Virus record (IMG/VR): IMGVR_UViG_3300008217_003711
Span: 1-23,019 of that record
Reading direction: 5' to 3' (one strand)
DNA length: 23,019 nt
Origin: a virus
The position numbers were made by a program, and so were the translations under genes. The first letter of the stretch is position 1. The number at the start of each line of letters is the position of its first letter. Under the pieces are notes generated by a model. That model saw nothing but the letters and a program-made list of their open reading frames with translations, did not search any database and had not been told where the DNA came from. Of this stretch, positions 11,601-15,559 are shown one piece after another.

Positions 11601-11736
11601 CTTTGAAGTAATGCCTTACTATATCTTCATTCTTGAAGTCAGCAGAGCTATACCTCCTGTTTGTTCTTTTTATTCTATTAGCAAGTCTATCTAATTCTGC
11701 ATTATAATCATAAATTTCAGTATAGGGTGATCCCAT
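2671..11736 (-). CDS. Giant polyvalent virion protein with SLOG, NTase, AlkB-like, zincin and two-barrel RNA polymerase regions (3021 aa)
   Basis: One uninterrupted frame of 3021 codons. Seen in order: a Gly/Ala-rich helical region (about 95-400); an acidic Q/E/P-rich linker (400-755); a permuted SLOG domain (about 755-930); an unassigned helical stretch (945-1070); a Pol-beta-type nucleotidyltransferase (about 1095-1200; G1119-S1120, D1129/D1131, D1176); an AlkB-like dioxygenase (about 1245-1440; H1354, D1356, H1417, R1426, R1432); a zincin (H1670-E1671-H1674); and an RNA polymerase-like region (about 2200-2760; D2588/D2590/D2592). Lys/Pro/Ala-rich linkers separate the modules. Known background: phages and conjugative elements carry polyvalent proteins of this style, and crAss-like phages package a two-barrel RNA polymerase. 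Inference: it is packaged, ejected, possibly cleaved, and both transcribes early genes and counters host defence. It follows the 506-aa gene by four bases, with only a weak SD (AAGTGA directly before the ATG). Confidence 0.95.
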   Translation of the reverse strand: MGSPYTEIYDYNAELDRLANRIKRTNRRYSSADFKNEDIVRHYFKVNPADFMDYYQSNPKSPVIDLFPDLKSDIDKIAAEDKFRQSYDKLGFFESAGAGIKTGLFETGKGLETALDKLMHGDKAGAVALEIDPTEGESFEDYANRIDIEDKRRQAERVKPIGEKWKKRIESWRDNNPRIKAHYEYKSQNPAGWNPFKWDVSDVGSFTGQGLTEIMSQAGVFALSRGKASLPYNYARIYGSELHEDFERLKELGYSDGEAMQIADANSLVSAAVQAIPETIVGNRVGRKILGIDAKPTLLGSTRDKFYKHILRAKKVKPQTPVAKFLTEDFFNNAITEGLTEWTQFLMSETINKYGYDESIGVWDRALGEEGAQNFWGGVFAGGAAGVSGNALSASLDALGKKYNFKPDKETAEEASGRIKEEETKADAPTEADAELANILNRLDRDYRARKQAEEETYLGIPITDAEKELAEAEKEKKSEKLTDQAIIAEMVLMDGERLDKKQRYRGNQLRKQARRDNISEAEMLNRALEQDPKALEQIDIDPKIASDFYTEQNIQLEDMPEVIQEAVQQFPEQETQPVQDQQEDLIYPEDVTQIEQFDPDQLEQEQFIPDQLVRDVTQVKEEGEKPKKKSPSKIRRLAERMINWIAADKKYKKIKQEDLSEEARLHYEEEMGEIVDELTYDNWTDVNLDLANDLDNFNKELKKKYGKSHTQLKDSELSPEELKERQFFANLHEAKKFWGRLIKPKKKPKAKKPLREIIVHSGGADGADTEFQIAAEESGYTVRAHSFEGHAKKNPARVGHDSGELSIADKHLEKANKTLKRRFPPSSPFSANLLRRNYFQVIDSEQVIAVSRISNGQVVGGTAWATQMGIDMGKPVYVFDMKTNKWHKWDGKKYSESEVPKITGSFAGIGARKLTPRGRQEIRKLFGIKEKPTEKAKPKKKASAKLTVRGIATEVTKLSEKTRSKIIELMREREYVGLDHPERDNDITQLLSGEFGGDFEQGDATEEELAVHKELSKVFPDKELRERVLKYIDDNIPNKIWTADFLEGMAKDRLLKYIGPEAVAAVRRSKMKARKKPPAKAEQPKAKEALVEVEKIEEIRASALKSQKSGALNVTLIGSTAKKGKGKDVDVLYEFPEMDFGDFEKSGLSPKEFYEERFEDSYFEGELPSVDDRFDSIVKIKDTTSGDTQLFQMSPAHPEKLWNYIGTTKSNRIYQNIQKAPKIDLLAKEASAEVAPVKKTWDPVSDLYAKPVVSKLGVKHIERIKGKDLTSFTESIRNIIKNTKGTTTRKGHKAVWFGERDYIYTGSTHKAKEMPKLVTQIKEKIEEALELDKGYYNSVLINELPAGVGIPAHSDAEDILRLEDKTIGSVGVLSLGGTSVIDIINPRTREKLESHRIAEGDIYELPAGDFQNTYLHAVGESAKPRISFTFRKTRPIKEVPAEVGVLTSKIKKKKLTPRMKEWSRKFEKLWGLSNEARPVQGDIIYFDGKEWVINKVSDAGDKIIEKFREDPLSALEEGISGVEEFISEKEMDDVSLYQLFELMEMDVDQPEVLFDIPIWDLVDKGFDKVGYYDSKTKKEVRTKKLIKPAEVKPGKTLPLFQRPRKGVKALDNKKLARAMEKRLKKQFPWVKAKWVDEIYDEEGSEVAGRALTDAVEWSKGKATLDTIPHEYAHIYVRLMKDSPVIKEGIKRFKTEEKLVQYIGEYYTGKMKNKGLISRIRTWLRKFVLALKKFFKGALTDKDVADIASEMFFNAEIADIPANLPIQIDYQEILSIDEQTLFKAFDNAWEYSKKASEDRLPAHIWINAIKKFIGRNKDMVKVFERWIDDREENDIINWKKFNPSIQTDVVFEDANVVESIVNDTYIEILDPSIGTGVYNIDTRRSGNRLKYIPMYALKVVISTQNMRKLFDTAKMNTAGFDHWLDNVQPKLTGVVSAAISTYEKQLMLRFYLLARQQINVHRPKGSLPNDRNYMQIFKRYPDQWGGKISFKYRIIDSSVGKFSKSGNEFGVARSSKELPFVAENIMDLKDLIWLSSKEYYAGKEKVVTYPSGKQFTAGYRWSYNFLNENELHQMSQDVINFDSGSHNKLVPVFIRGDSMRIAFAYTKDSHMEKAGDISYWEEQEKDGFITKKQLKWQRGQMGKNKEFLAQEIAVFEIMNRIMPGYATFKDSPKIIMRFKIPITPVIRLEGAPDEVVMFINPETTKIKLGLNDAFDMMVDVPGVGIKNRFDGATFKSKAAFNSLVKFGGLDISASTAKTVGYEISGNTTLSAEEKLISAIFGEKFIGGDVYAQKHLEFLADRGMQWFDEDGNMIAEVRDDGDIYTADGEYVSYIQTPDEAKIRTGKYDVFNTPIRVSGDSLGIIQYSDQVHTKGKMLRQQFNFIRDRKYKEAILKNMINSGLMHKVLTNAVQSLQSAEGIKTLVTNINKSFPDNLSASYINIAKIGGGRHPAIIKALTGIPSSDRAKYSGLVVSKMIDPAINFDGLPGTILSFKPDTSGQLELFDAAIPFKNAKFLRSRFLKENKGENYNFKNVRKWVRDTKPEINVGRTPIPHKNGVSMLSIVDIDSHRRKNEVRLNPILVYLYKEADNDGDHLHIVDIQDNMKVATREYFTGEEYTKDVHGINIADYVDEVEYNLLDRVDRNKIYEALAFHAQAEVSKIQAIYGILQDTFESIDINEIGKLSIRSGDKIITVPEMKNEKHTVDNMLRIYLQAAVDNGKHLLLSQWNYSRGNLIAKLFEFGNGKGLDEYESDIKEVALSVIYKSIWTHANETYAINNTLDTTGKFNLTQLVDKSIALKESIDARIENWALALNIDSSDGDIINITYKDDALNLNESTAVKIGEIFKNEDMRKQNIAEYHNHIYLDAHRTALEYVKENIGYEHNFPSSNYANGLVNMLKDYFKVVDIKDQGKRKKPLSGRPAFPDVWDTSEHLVGMIEVKANQFANLSEKHKILATIDFLEKYGRLVNDDDGISRLDLFPLPVDKTRHTVLDQDVAGIYFKQFDKALDEDYMNKDSKEIRCP
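3457..5139 (-). other. Two-barrel (double-psi beta-barrel) RNA polymerase-like region (residues about 2200-2760)
   Basis: GRTPIPH-K (2547-2554), R-L-N-P (2575-2578) and EADNDGDHLHI (2586-2596) reproduce, in order and near-identical spacing (R to first D is 40 residues versus 35 in E. coli), the beta-prime active-site barrel NRxPTLHR ... LHP ... NADFDGD. D2588, D2590 and D2592 would bind catalytic Mg. Upstream, RFDGATFKS (2229-2236) resembles the D-G-x-x-x-(I/F)-x-S start of the first barrel in single-chain polymerases, and K2372/K2374 (HTKGKM) are candidates for its lysines. QAAVDNGKHLLL (2712-2723) is a long helix that might be bridge-helix-like, which is speculative. Confidence 0.65.
6427..6924 (-). 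other. Zincin metallopeptidase domain (residues about 1605-1770)
   Basis: DTIPHEYAHIYVRLM carries the HExxH zinc motif (H1670, E1671, H1674). A glutamate in EEKLVQYIGEYY (E1697 or E1705) is a candidate third ligand. The following W-L-R-K-F...K-K-F-F-K-G...D-V-A-D-I-A-S-E-M helix is a pattern I recall downstream of such phage metallopeptidases. Likely roles are cleavage of the giant protein itself or of host proteins after entry. Confidence 0.8.
7417..8004 (-). other. AlkB-like 2-oxoglutarate/Fe(II) dioxygenase domain (residues about 1245-1440)
   Basis: NSVLINELPAGVGIPAHSDAE carries the HxD iron ligands (H1354, D1356). LSLGG follows, then an AEGDIYELPAGDFQ segment, the distal iron ligand H1417 (LHAV), and R1426...R1432 in PRISFTFR for 2-oxoglutarate binding. 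This is the full AlkB order. AlkB enzymes oxidatively demethylate alkylated nucleic-acid bases. In a packaged protein it could repair phage DNA or remove or alter base modifications; that role is inferred. Confidence 0.85.
8137..8454 (-). other. Pol-beta-superfamily nucleotidyltransferase domain (residues about 1095-1200)
   Basis: The segment VTLIGSTAKKGKGKDVDVLY gives the G-S ... D-x-D signature (G1119, S1120, D1129, D1131). A third acidic residue, D1176, sits in a beta-strand-like FDSIVKI. Together they form the metal-binding triad of minimal nucleotidyltransferases. Family members transfer nucleotides to small molecules, proteins or RNA. The substrate cannot be told from sequence; host-protein or tRNA/antibiotic-type modification are all possible. 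Confidence 0.7.
8947..9474 (-). other. Circularly permuted SLOG/YpsA-like domain (residues about 755-930)
   Basis: HSGGADGADTEF at 761-772 matches the second glycine-rich nucleotide-binding loop of SLOG/LOG proteins. A GGTAWA...MGIDMGKPVYVFD segment follows. Only then comes FAGIGARKLTP (907-917), which in ordinary SLOG domains is the first beta strand and loop. The order is therefore permuted, as described for the cpYpsA family. SLOG domains bind or process nucleotide-derived ligands such as ADP-ribose derivatives, and occur in phage polyvalent proteins and immunity systems. The ligand here is unknown. Confidence 0.75.
10537..11736 (-). other. N-terminal Gly/Ala-rich helical region of the giant protein (residues 1-400)
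   Basis: After a charged start, residues about 90-110 (ESAGAGIKTGLFETGKG), 203-225 (GSFTGQGLTEIMSQAGVFAL), 255-283 and 335-396 (ITEGLTEWTQFL, then WGGVFAGGAAG) form small-residue-rich amphipathic or hydrophobic helices. Similar stretches occur in large internal/ejection proteins of podophages, where they may help cross the cell envelope. That role is inferred from composition only. Confidence 0.5.
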
Positions 11737-11740
11737 TCAC

Positions 11741-13261
11741 TTAATTTTCGGGCTTCTGAGACTGCAGAAATACTATTTCTTGAAGTTTAGTTCTTAAATC
11801 AAGAAGATCGAGCATCCTGCTTACAACATCTACATCATAATCACTTACCCCCATCACCCAATCTACTGTACCTTGCTCTTCAAAATTAAAAGAGCTGAGG
11901 CTATTTCTACTCTTTGAAAGCTCATTTAATAACTTTTGAAGATGGTCGGCTTTAGTAATAATTAGCTCTCCGTCTTCATCAAGAAGTGATTCAGAATACA
12001 TAGGAGCATTCTCTATATTGCCTAAATACCTTTTAAAAACCTCATTATCACCACCTTTTGCTTGCTTTATAAGGCTAAATAAAGCATTTTCAACCTTATC
12101 AAGCATAACTTCATTAGCTTCATCACTTTCTTGAAGCCATTTTGATTTACCAAAATCATCTATATCATCAAATGCTTTTCTTACATCTTTAGAACCAAGA
12201 TTTTTACCTTCCTTGTGCAGACGGTTTAAATCTTTTACAGCAGAAGTATAATATTTCATAGCTGCTGCAATTTTTTCATCCTCAGCAACAGACTTACTTT
12301 CTAATACAGATTCATTTGAACTCTCTAAATAAATAGGCATTTGCTCAAGGATTCTTAATGCCTTTGTTGGGTTCCCGGCATTCTTATGAATTTCTATTAA
12401 GTCAAAAACAGTATTTATACTACGATTAGAAACCTCTTGATCAGTTTCAGGGTCTATATAAGATACCATCCGGTCTTTTACATGCGGTAAAAATTTTCCC
12501 TCTTCATCATAATAGTGGAACTTTAGATTTTCTATTTCCTCTTCACTGGCTTCGTTAGTAATCTTAATTGTCTTAGCAAGATCAAAATCTTGATAAGCTC
12601 TATTATATCTACCACGTATGTAATTATCATATCCTGATTGCATTCTATACTTATACTGAGTATTATTTATAGTTGATTGAAGCTGGAAGCCCGGTTTATT
12701 TGGATCATCTGCATCTGCAAACAGTGAATAGATAGAAGCAGTCTTTTTTAACTCATCTAACTGCTTATTTAAAGTCGGTATACCTCTAAGTCTATCTTGA
12801 TTATCTTCTATATATGTCTCTACATCCTGTATAAGGGGAGACAAATCGGTAGATAAATCTTCATCCTTTAAACCTGATTCTATCTCTGTAAATAAACCTT
12901 TTATATGATTCATAGATTCATTTTTTTCACGTATATCTGTAGACCTTATACCAAACTCGGTATTTAATACATCTAAAGAGGTTCTCATAAGCTCATCACC
13001 ATCAAACTTTGGATACAGAGCATTTATAGATTCACCAACGCTATCTATATCATCATCTGTACTATGCTTATCTAGAGTACCAATCTTTTTAGAAATATTT
13101 TCAAGTAATAATTTATCTATTTCTATCTGTTTCTCTTGATCCTCCTTCTGCTTCTGTTCCTGCTTATTACGCTTATCTCTAATATTTTCTATTAAGTAGA
13201 AAGGTATATCTCTTCTAATAAAGTCTTCTAAGGGATCTCTGGTATCAAAGAATTGAGCCAT
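11741..13261 (-). CDS. Helical TPR-like putative internal virion protein (506 aa)
   Basis: The product is almost wholly charged alpha-helix. Residues 28-60 are a Lys/Gln/Glu-rich coiled-coil-like stretch. Residues about 203-233 (YDNYIRGRYNRAYQDFDLA) and 283-312 (VFDLIEIHKNAGNPTKALRI) have the spacing of tetratricopeptide-like helical hairpins. It is Ser/Asp/Glu-rich and lacks a signal peptide, membrane segment or enzyme motif. It sits 10 bases after the Cys-rich gene and 4 bases before the giant protein gene, so it is probably co-translated with proteins destined for the virion interior. No SD precedes the ATG at 13261, only an A/T-rich tttttatata, so initiation may rely on coupling. Function not recognised; structural or chaperone-like scaffold is a guess. 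Confidence 0.85.
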   Translation of the reverse strand: MAQFFDTRDPLEDFIRRDIPFYLIENIRDKRNKQEQKQKEDQEKQIEIDKLLLENISKKIGTLDKHSTDDDIDSVGESINALYPKFDGDELMRTSLDVLNTEFGIRSTDIREKNESMNHIKGLFTEIESGLKDEDLSTDLSPLIQDVETYIEDNQDRLRGIPTLNKQLDELKKTASIYSLFADADDPNKPGFQLQSTINNTQYKYRMQSGYDNYIRGRYNRAYQDFDLAKTIKITNEASEEEIENLKFHYYDEEGKFLPHVKDRMVSYIDPETDQEVSNRSINTVFDLIEIHKNAGNPTKALRILEQMPIYLESSNESVLESKSVAEDEKIAAAMKYYTSAVKDLNRLHKEGKNLGSKDVRKAFDDIDDFGKSKWLQESDEANEVMLDKVENALFSLIKQAKGGDNEVFKRYLGNIENAPMYSESLLDEDGELIITKADHLQKLLNELSKSRNSLSSFNFEEQGTVDWVMGVSDYDVDVVSRMLDLLDLRTKLQEIVFLQSQKPEN

Positions 13262-13271
13262 TATATAAAAA

Positions 13272-14264
13272 TCAAATTATACAGTTTCCATTAGACCATG
13301 TACCACCAGCTGCTACACAGCAATCCTCTCTAACATATGGTGACGGACAATCAGTTCCAGCAGAGCCTTTGTCTGCACTTGAATCTAATTTAGGTTCACC
13401 CCAATAATCAGAAGTGCCACTTTCATCCCCATCTCCCTCAGTAGAATTTCCAAGACAATCAAATCCGGGATCAGGATATTCGCAATCCCCGTCAGCTCCT
13501 GTATTACAAGCATTTTCATCTGTGCATGTAGTTCCACCACTTGTAACATCGTCATCTCCCACACACATACAGTTTTCAGTATTTAAAATCTTGTCTATGC
13601 TTGCACAATCATCTGCTGTAAGAGGACAATCTCCTGCGGTTTCTTGATCATACCAGTCTGGAAGTTCTCCTTCAAAATCTCCTGCCTCTACACAATCTCC
13701 ACCATCTCCAGCATTAGGATCCCATATTTTTCCTTCTTGACAGAACTGTGCTCCGTATGCACTTGATAAATCTTCTACCTGCTGTTCAAAAGCTTCTGTC
13801 CAGTCTTGCATCTCCTGAAAAGCTCCAGATTCAAAAGTCTGCTGAGATTCAGATCTAGAAACATCTCTTTCTTTGAAAAGATTGCCCATAGCTTCCATTA
13901 AAGTTTTTCCAACACCACCAAAGCCAACATCTGGTCCATACTTTCCAAATAGTTTATCTGCCTCTCTTTTTGCTGTTCCAACACCCTTACCTACCTTGGA
14001 TGAAGCCTCACTAATACCCTGCTTCATTGCATCAAACAACATATTCTGTTTAGATGGATCATAATCTGCAAACATATCTGTATAATCTCCGGGATTCTGT
14101 AAACCGAATGTATACTGCAACATATCAGCTAATGTATCATCATCCATATCTAGCCAATCTTGAAAAATATCAAAATTATCAGGAGTCATAAAATCATCAC
14201 CAAGTCCAGCATATCCACCATGCTCAAACTTTCTTGCTTCTATTAAAGGATTACCTAATTTCAT
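13272..14264 (-). CDS. Putative virion protein with Cys-rich acidic C-terminal half (330 aa)
   Basis: Two halves differ sharply. Residues 1-170 are helical and free of cysteine, with Gly-rich amphipathic stretches (KVGKGVGTAKREADKL, GPDVGFGGVGKTL). Residues 171-330 hold all 14 cysteines (175, 191, 213, 220, 232, 234, 247, 253, 261, 270, 306, 315, 316, 328) in an Asp/Gly-rich background. The segment CTDENACNTGADGDCEY plus GFDCLGN (247-273) resembles a Cys/Asp repeat I associate with secreted proteins of marine bacteria. The end, EDCCVAAGGTWSNGNC, looks like another small disulfide module. Such a domain would be expected to fold by disulfides or bind calcium outside the cytoplasm, which is odd for a phage internal protein. 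The N-terminus (RKFEHGG) resembles that of the preceding gene. Function unknown. Confidence 0.85.
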   Translation of the reverse strand: MKLGNPLIEARKFEHGGYAGLGDDFMTPDNFDIFQDWLDMDDDTLADMLQYTFGLQNPGDYTDMFADYDPSKQNMLFDAMKQGISEASSKVGKGVGTAKREADKLFGKYGPDVGFGGVGKTLMEAMGNLFKERDVSRSESQQTFESGAFQEMQDWTEAFEQQVEDLSSAYGAQFCQEGKIWDPNAGDGGDCVEAGDFEGELPDWYDQETAGDCPLTADDCASIDKILNTENCMCVGDDDVTSGGTTCTDENACNTGADGDCEYPDPGFDCLGNSTEGDGDESGTSDYWGEPKLDSSADKGSAGTDCPSPYVREDCCVAAGGTWSNGNCII

Positions 14265-14267
14265 GAC

Positions 14268-14882
14268 TTATGTAAACATTGGATCATTAGGTTCACCGGG
14301 TTTAGGGCTAAACATATCTAAAATATCCTGAAGCCAATCGTCACCCTCCAACTCACCGAAGAAAGCCATATCTGAAAAAGCTCCAAGAATATTTTCCAGA
14401 TCCTGACTACGTTTAGATTTGTCTATGTTGCTACTAAACAGATCTTCATCTGACAAAGCACCAGACTTAAGACGAGATCTTGAACCCTTGTGAAAACGGC
14501 TATCACCCAACTCTCTGTCTTTAGCAAAATCAGCCCAAGATAATTTTGCAACATCAGGAGCCAGTGCTGTTCCAAGCCAAGACCCTAACCCAGAACCCAG
14601 AGCAGTAGTTCCAGCCTTTAAAAGAGGATTTTCTATACCATATCTTTTACTAGCTGCTTGACCAAAAAATCCACCGCCCTTACCACCAATAGCACCATAT
14701 CTACCCCTAGTAATAAGATCTTTTTCAGCTTGAGTACGCCTTTCCTCCTGATAGCTCCTCCAAGCATCTTCAATAGATTTAAGTCTATTCATTTCAGTAT
14801 TAGCTTCTAAGGTAGCCATAAGATTCATTATATTTTGTCCAGACAGACCACCTTTTTGAAATTTCTTTATACCATATCCCAT
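14268..14882 (-). CDS. Small putative internal virion protein with Gly-rich amphipathic stretch (204 aa)
   Basis: The ATG at 14882 follows GGAG by six bases. Residues 27-58 form a charged helix. Residues 62-108 (GRYGAIGGKGGGFFG, then KAGTTALGSGLGSWLGTAL) are glycine- and alanine-rich with hydrophobic faces, like short podophage ejection proteins. The C-terminus is acidic with Trp/Phe residues. The N-terminus MGYGIKKFQKGG shares a K-F-x-x-G-G pattern with the next gene (RKFEHGG). It is the first gene after the only sizeable gap in the window, so it may head a sub-operon with the Cys-rich, TPR-like and two giant proteins. Role inferred from context and composition. Confidence 0.85.
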   Translation of the reverse strand: MGYGIKKFQKGGLSGQNIMNLMATLEANTEMNRLKSIEDAWRSYQEERRTQAEKDLITRGRYGAIGGKGGGFFGQAASKRYGIENPLLKAGTTALGSGLGSWLGTALAPDVAKLSWADFAKDRELGDSRFHKGSRSRLKSGALSDEDLFSSNIDKSKRSQDLENILGAFSDMAFFGELEGDDWLQDILDMFSPKPGEPNDPMFT

Positions 14883-14926
14883 CGTTTACTCCATTTTACA
14901 GAATACTTATTTTACTGAATATTGTA
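14883..14926 (-). promoter_or_regulatory. 44-base intergenic gap with tandem repeat; possible promoter for internal-protein genes
   Basis: This is the longest gap between genes here. On the minus strand TATTCAGTAAAAT and TATTCTGTAAAAT occur 16 bases apart, followed by GGAG and the ATG of the 204-aa gene. It could be a phage promoter or operator pair. No clear host -35/-10 pair and no hairpin are visible. The function is a guess. Confidence 0.3.
14893..14921 (-). repeat. Two 13-base direct repeats, period 16, one mismatch
   Basis: Plus-strand copies are attttacagaata (14893-14905) and attttactgaata (14909-14921), separated by three bases. They fill most of the gap upstream of the 204-aa gene, which is otherwise the only non-coding DNA of note. 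Confidence 0.7.
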
Positions 14927-15559
14927 CTATACAAACAACTTTTGATATATAGGAATTAATGCTTTATTAGATTTATAATACTTACAATCCTTAGAAGGAG
15001 TAACATATAAGCTACTTTCAGAATACTTTATATCAAATCTATCCCTCAAAAGTTTCCTTCCAGATTCAGGCTTATTTAAAAATATACAAGCTCTTCCACC
15101 ATCTTTCATAAGATAATCAAATGCTTTATGTAAAAATATCTCTCCTCTACCTGAATCAGCAACCTTCTGTATAAGTGTATAATCATCATTCTCTGTTATA
15201 AGAGGATAATCGTCAAAGAATATACAATCATACTTCCCAAGAGAATCCACAACATTCTGCCATACATCTCTTATTATGCAAACTTTATCCATATATTTCT
15301 CAGACCACATCTCAGCTTGAGCTATTACAGTTGGATGACATTCTACTATTGTATGTGAATCTATATCATACTTATGAAATCTTTCAGCAGAGTATCCCAT
15401 ACCATACCCTATCTCTAAAACATCACCAGAAGGCTCTAAAGCATCCACACACGCCTCCATCCAAGGCTTCTCCCACTCCATCATCACTTGATGCTTTTTA
15501 TCCCTTATAAGAGCATTCTTAGTGTATTCCATACCACATTGTGTTGCATTCTCTATCAT
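14927..15559 (-). CDS. Class I SAM-dependent methyltransferase, GAMT/RMT2-like (210 aa)
   Basis: Residues 24-35 (QVMMEWEKPWME) match the V-M-x-x-W-E-x-P-Y-M element before the fold in guanidinoacetate N-methyltransferase and RMT2. Motif I is VLEIGYGMG (47-55). The acidic residue after strand 2 is E73 in HTIVEC. IFFDDYPL (113-120) matches the Y-D-T-Y-P-L of GAMT, whose Asp binds the guanidino substrate. These features favour this family over DNA methyltransferases, since no N/D-P-P-Y motif is present. Its ATGA start overlaps the tail-fibre stop by four bases, so it is coupled to it. Plausible roles are methylating a virion protein residue such as an arginine, or a host metabolite; sequence alone does not decide. 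Lengths near 200-240 aa are normal for the fold. Confidence 0.8.
   Translation of the reverse strand: MIENATQCGMEYTKNALIRDKKHQVMMEWEKPWMEACVDALEPSGDVLEIGYGMGYSAERFHKYDIDSHTIVECHPTVIAQAEMWSEKYMDKVCIIRDVWQNVVDSLGKYDCIFFDDYPLITENDDYTLIQKVADSGRGEIFLHKAFDYLMKDGGRACIFLNKPESGRKLLRDRFDIKYSESSLYVTPSKDCKYYKSNKALIPIYQKLFV

Noticed and set aside
2671-11736. N4-type single-subunit (T7-like) virion RNA polymerase
   Set aside because: I did not see the T7-family motifs (palm Asp in a DxxGR-like motif A context, K-x7-Y-G fingers helix). The signature seen is of the two-barrel type.
14883-14926. Rho-independent terminator after the methyltransferase gene
   Set aside because: The gap holds direct repeats, not an inverted repeat, and no GC-rich stem is present.
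14927-15559. Spermidine synthase or DNA methyltransferase reading of the 210-aa gene
   Set aside because: The W-E-x-P-W-M element and F-D-D-Y-P-L fit GAMT/RMT2 better. No DPPY/NPPY catalytic motif, and no spermidine-synthase-type substrate motifs were seen.
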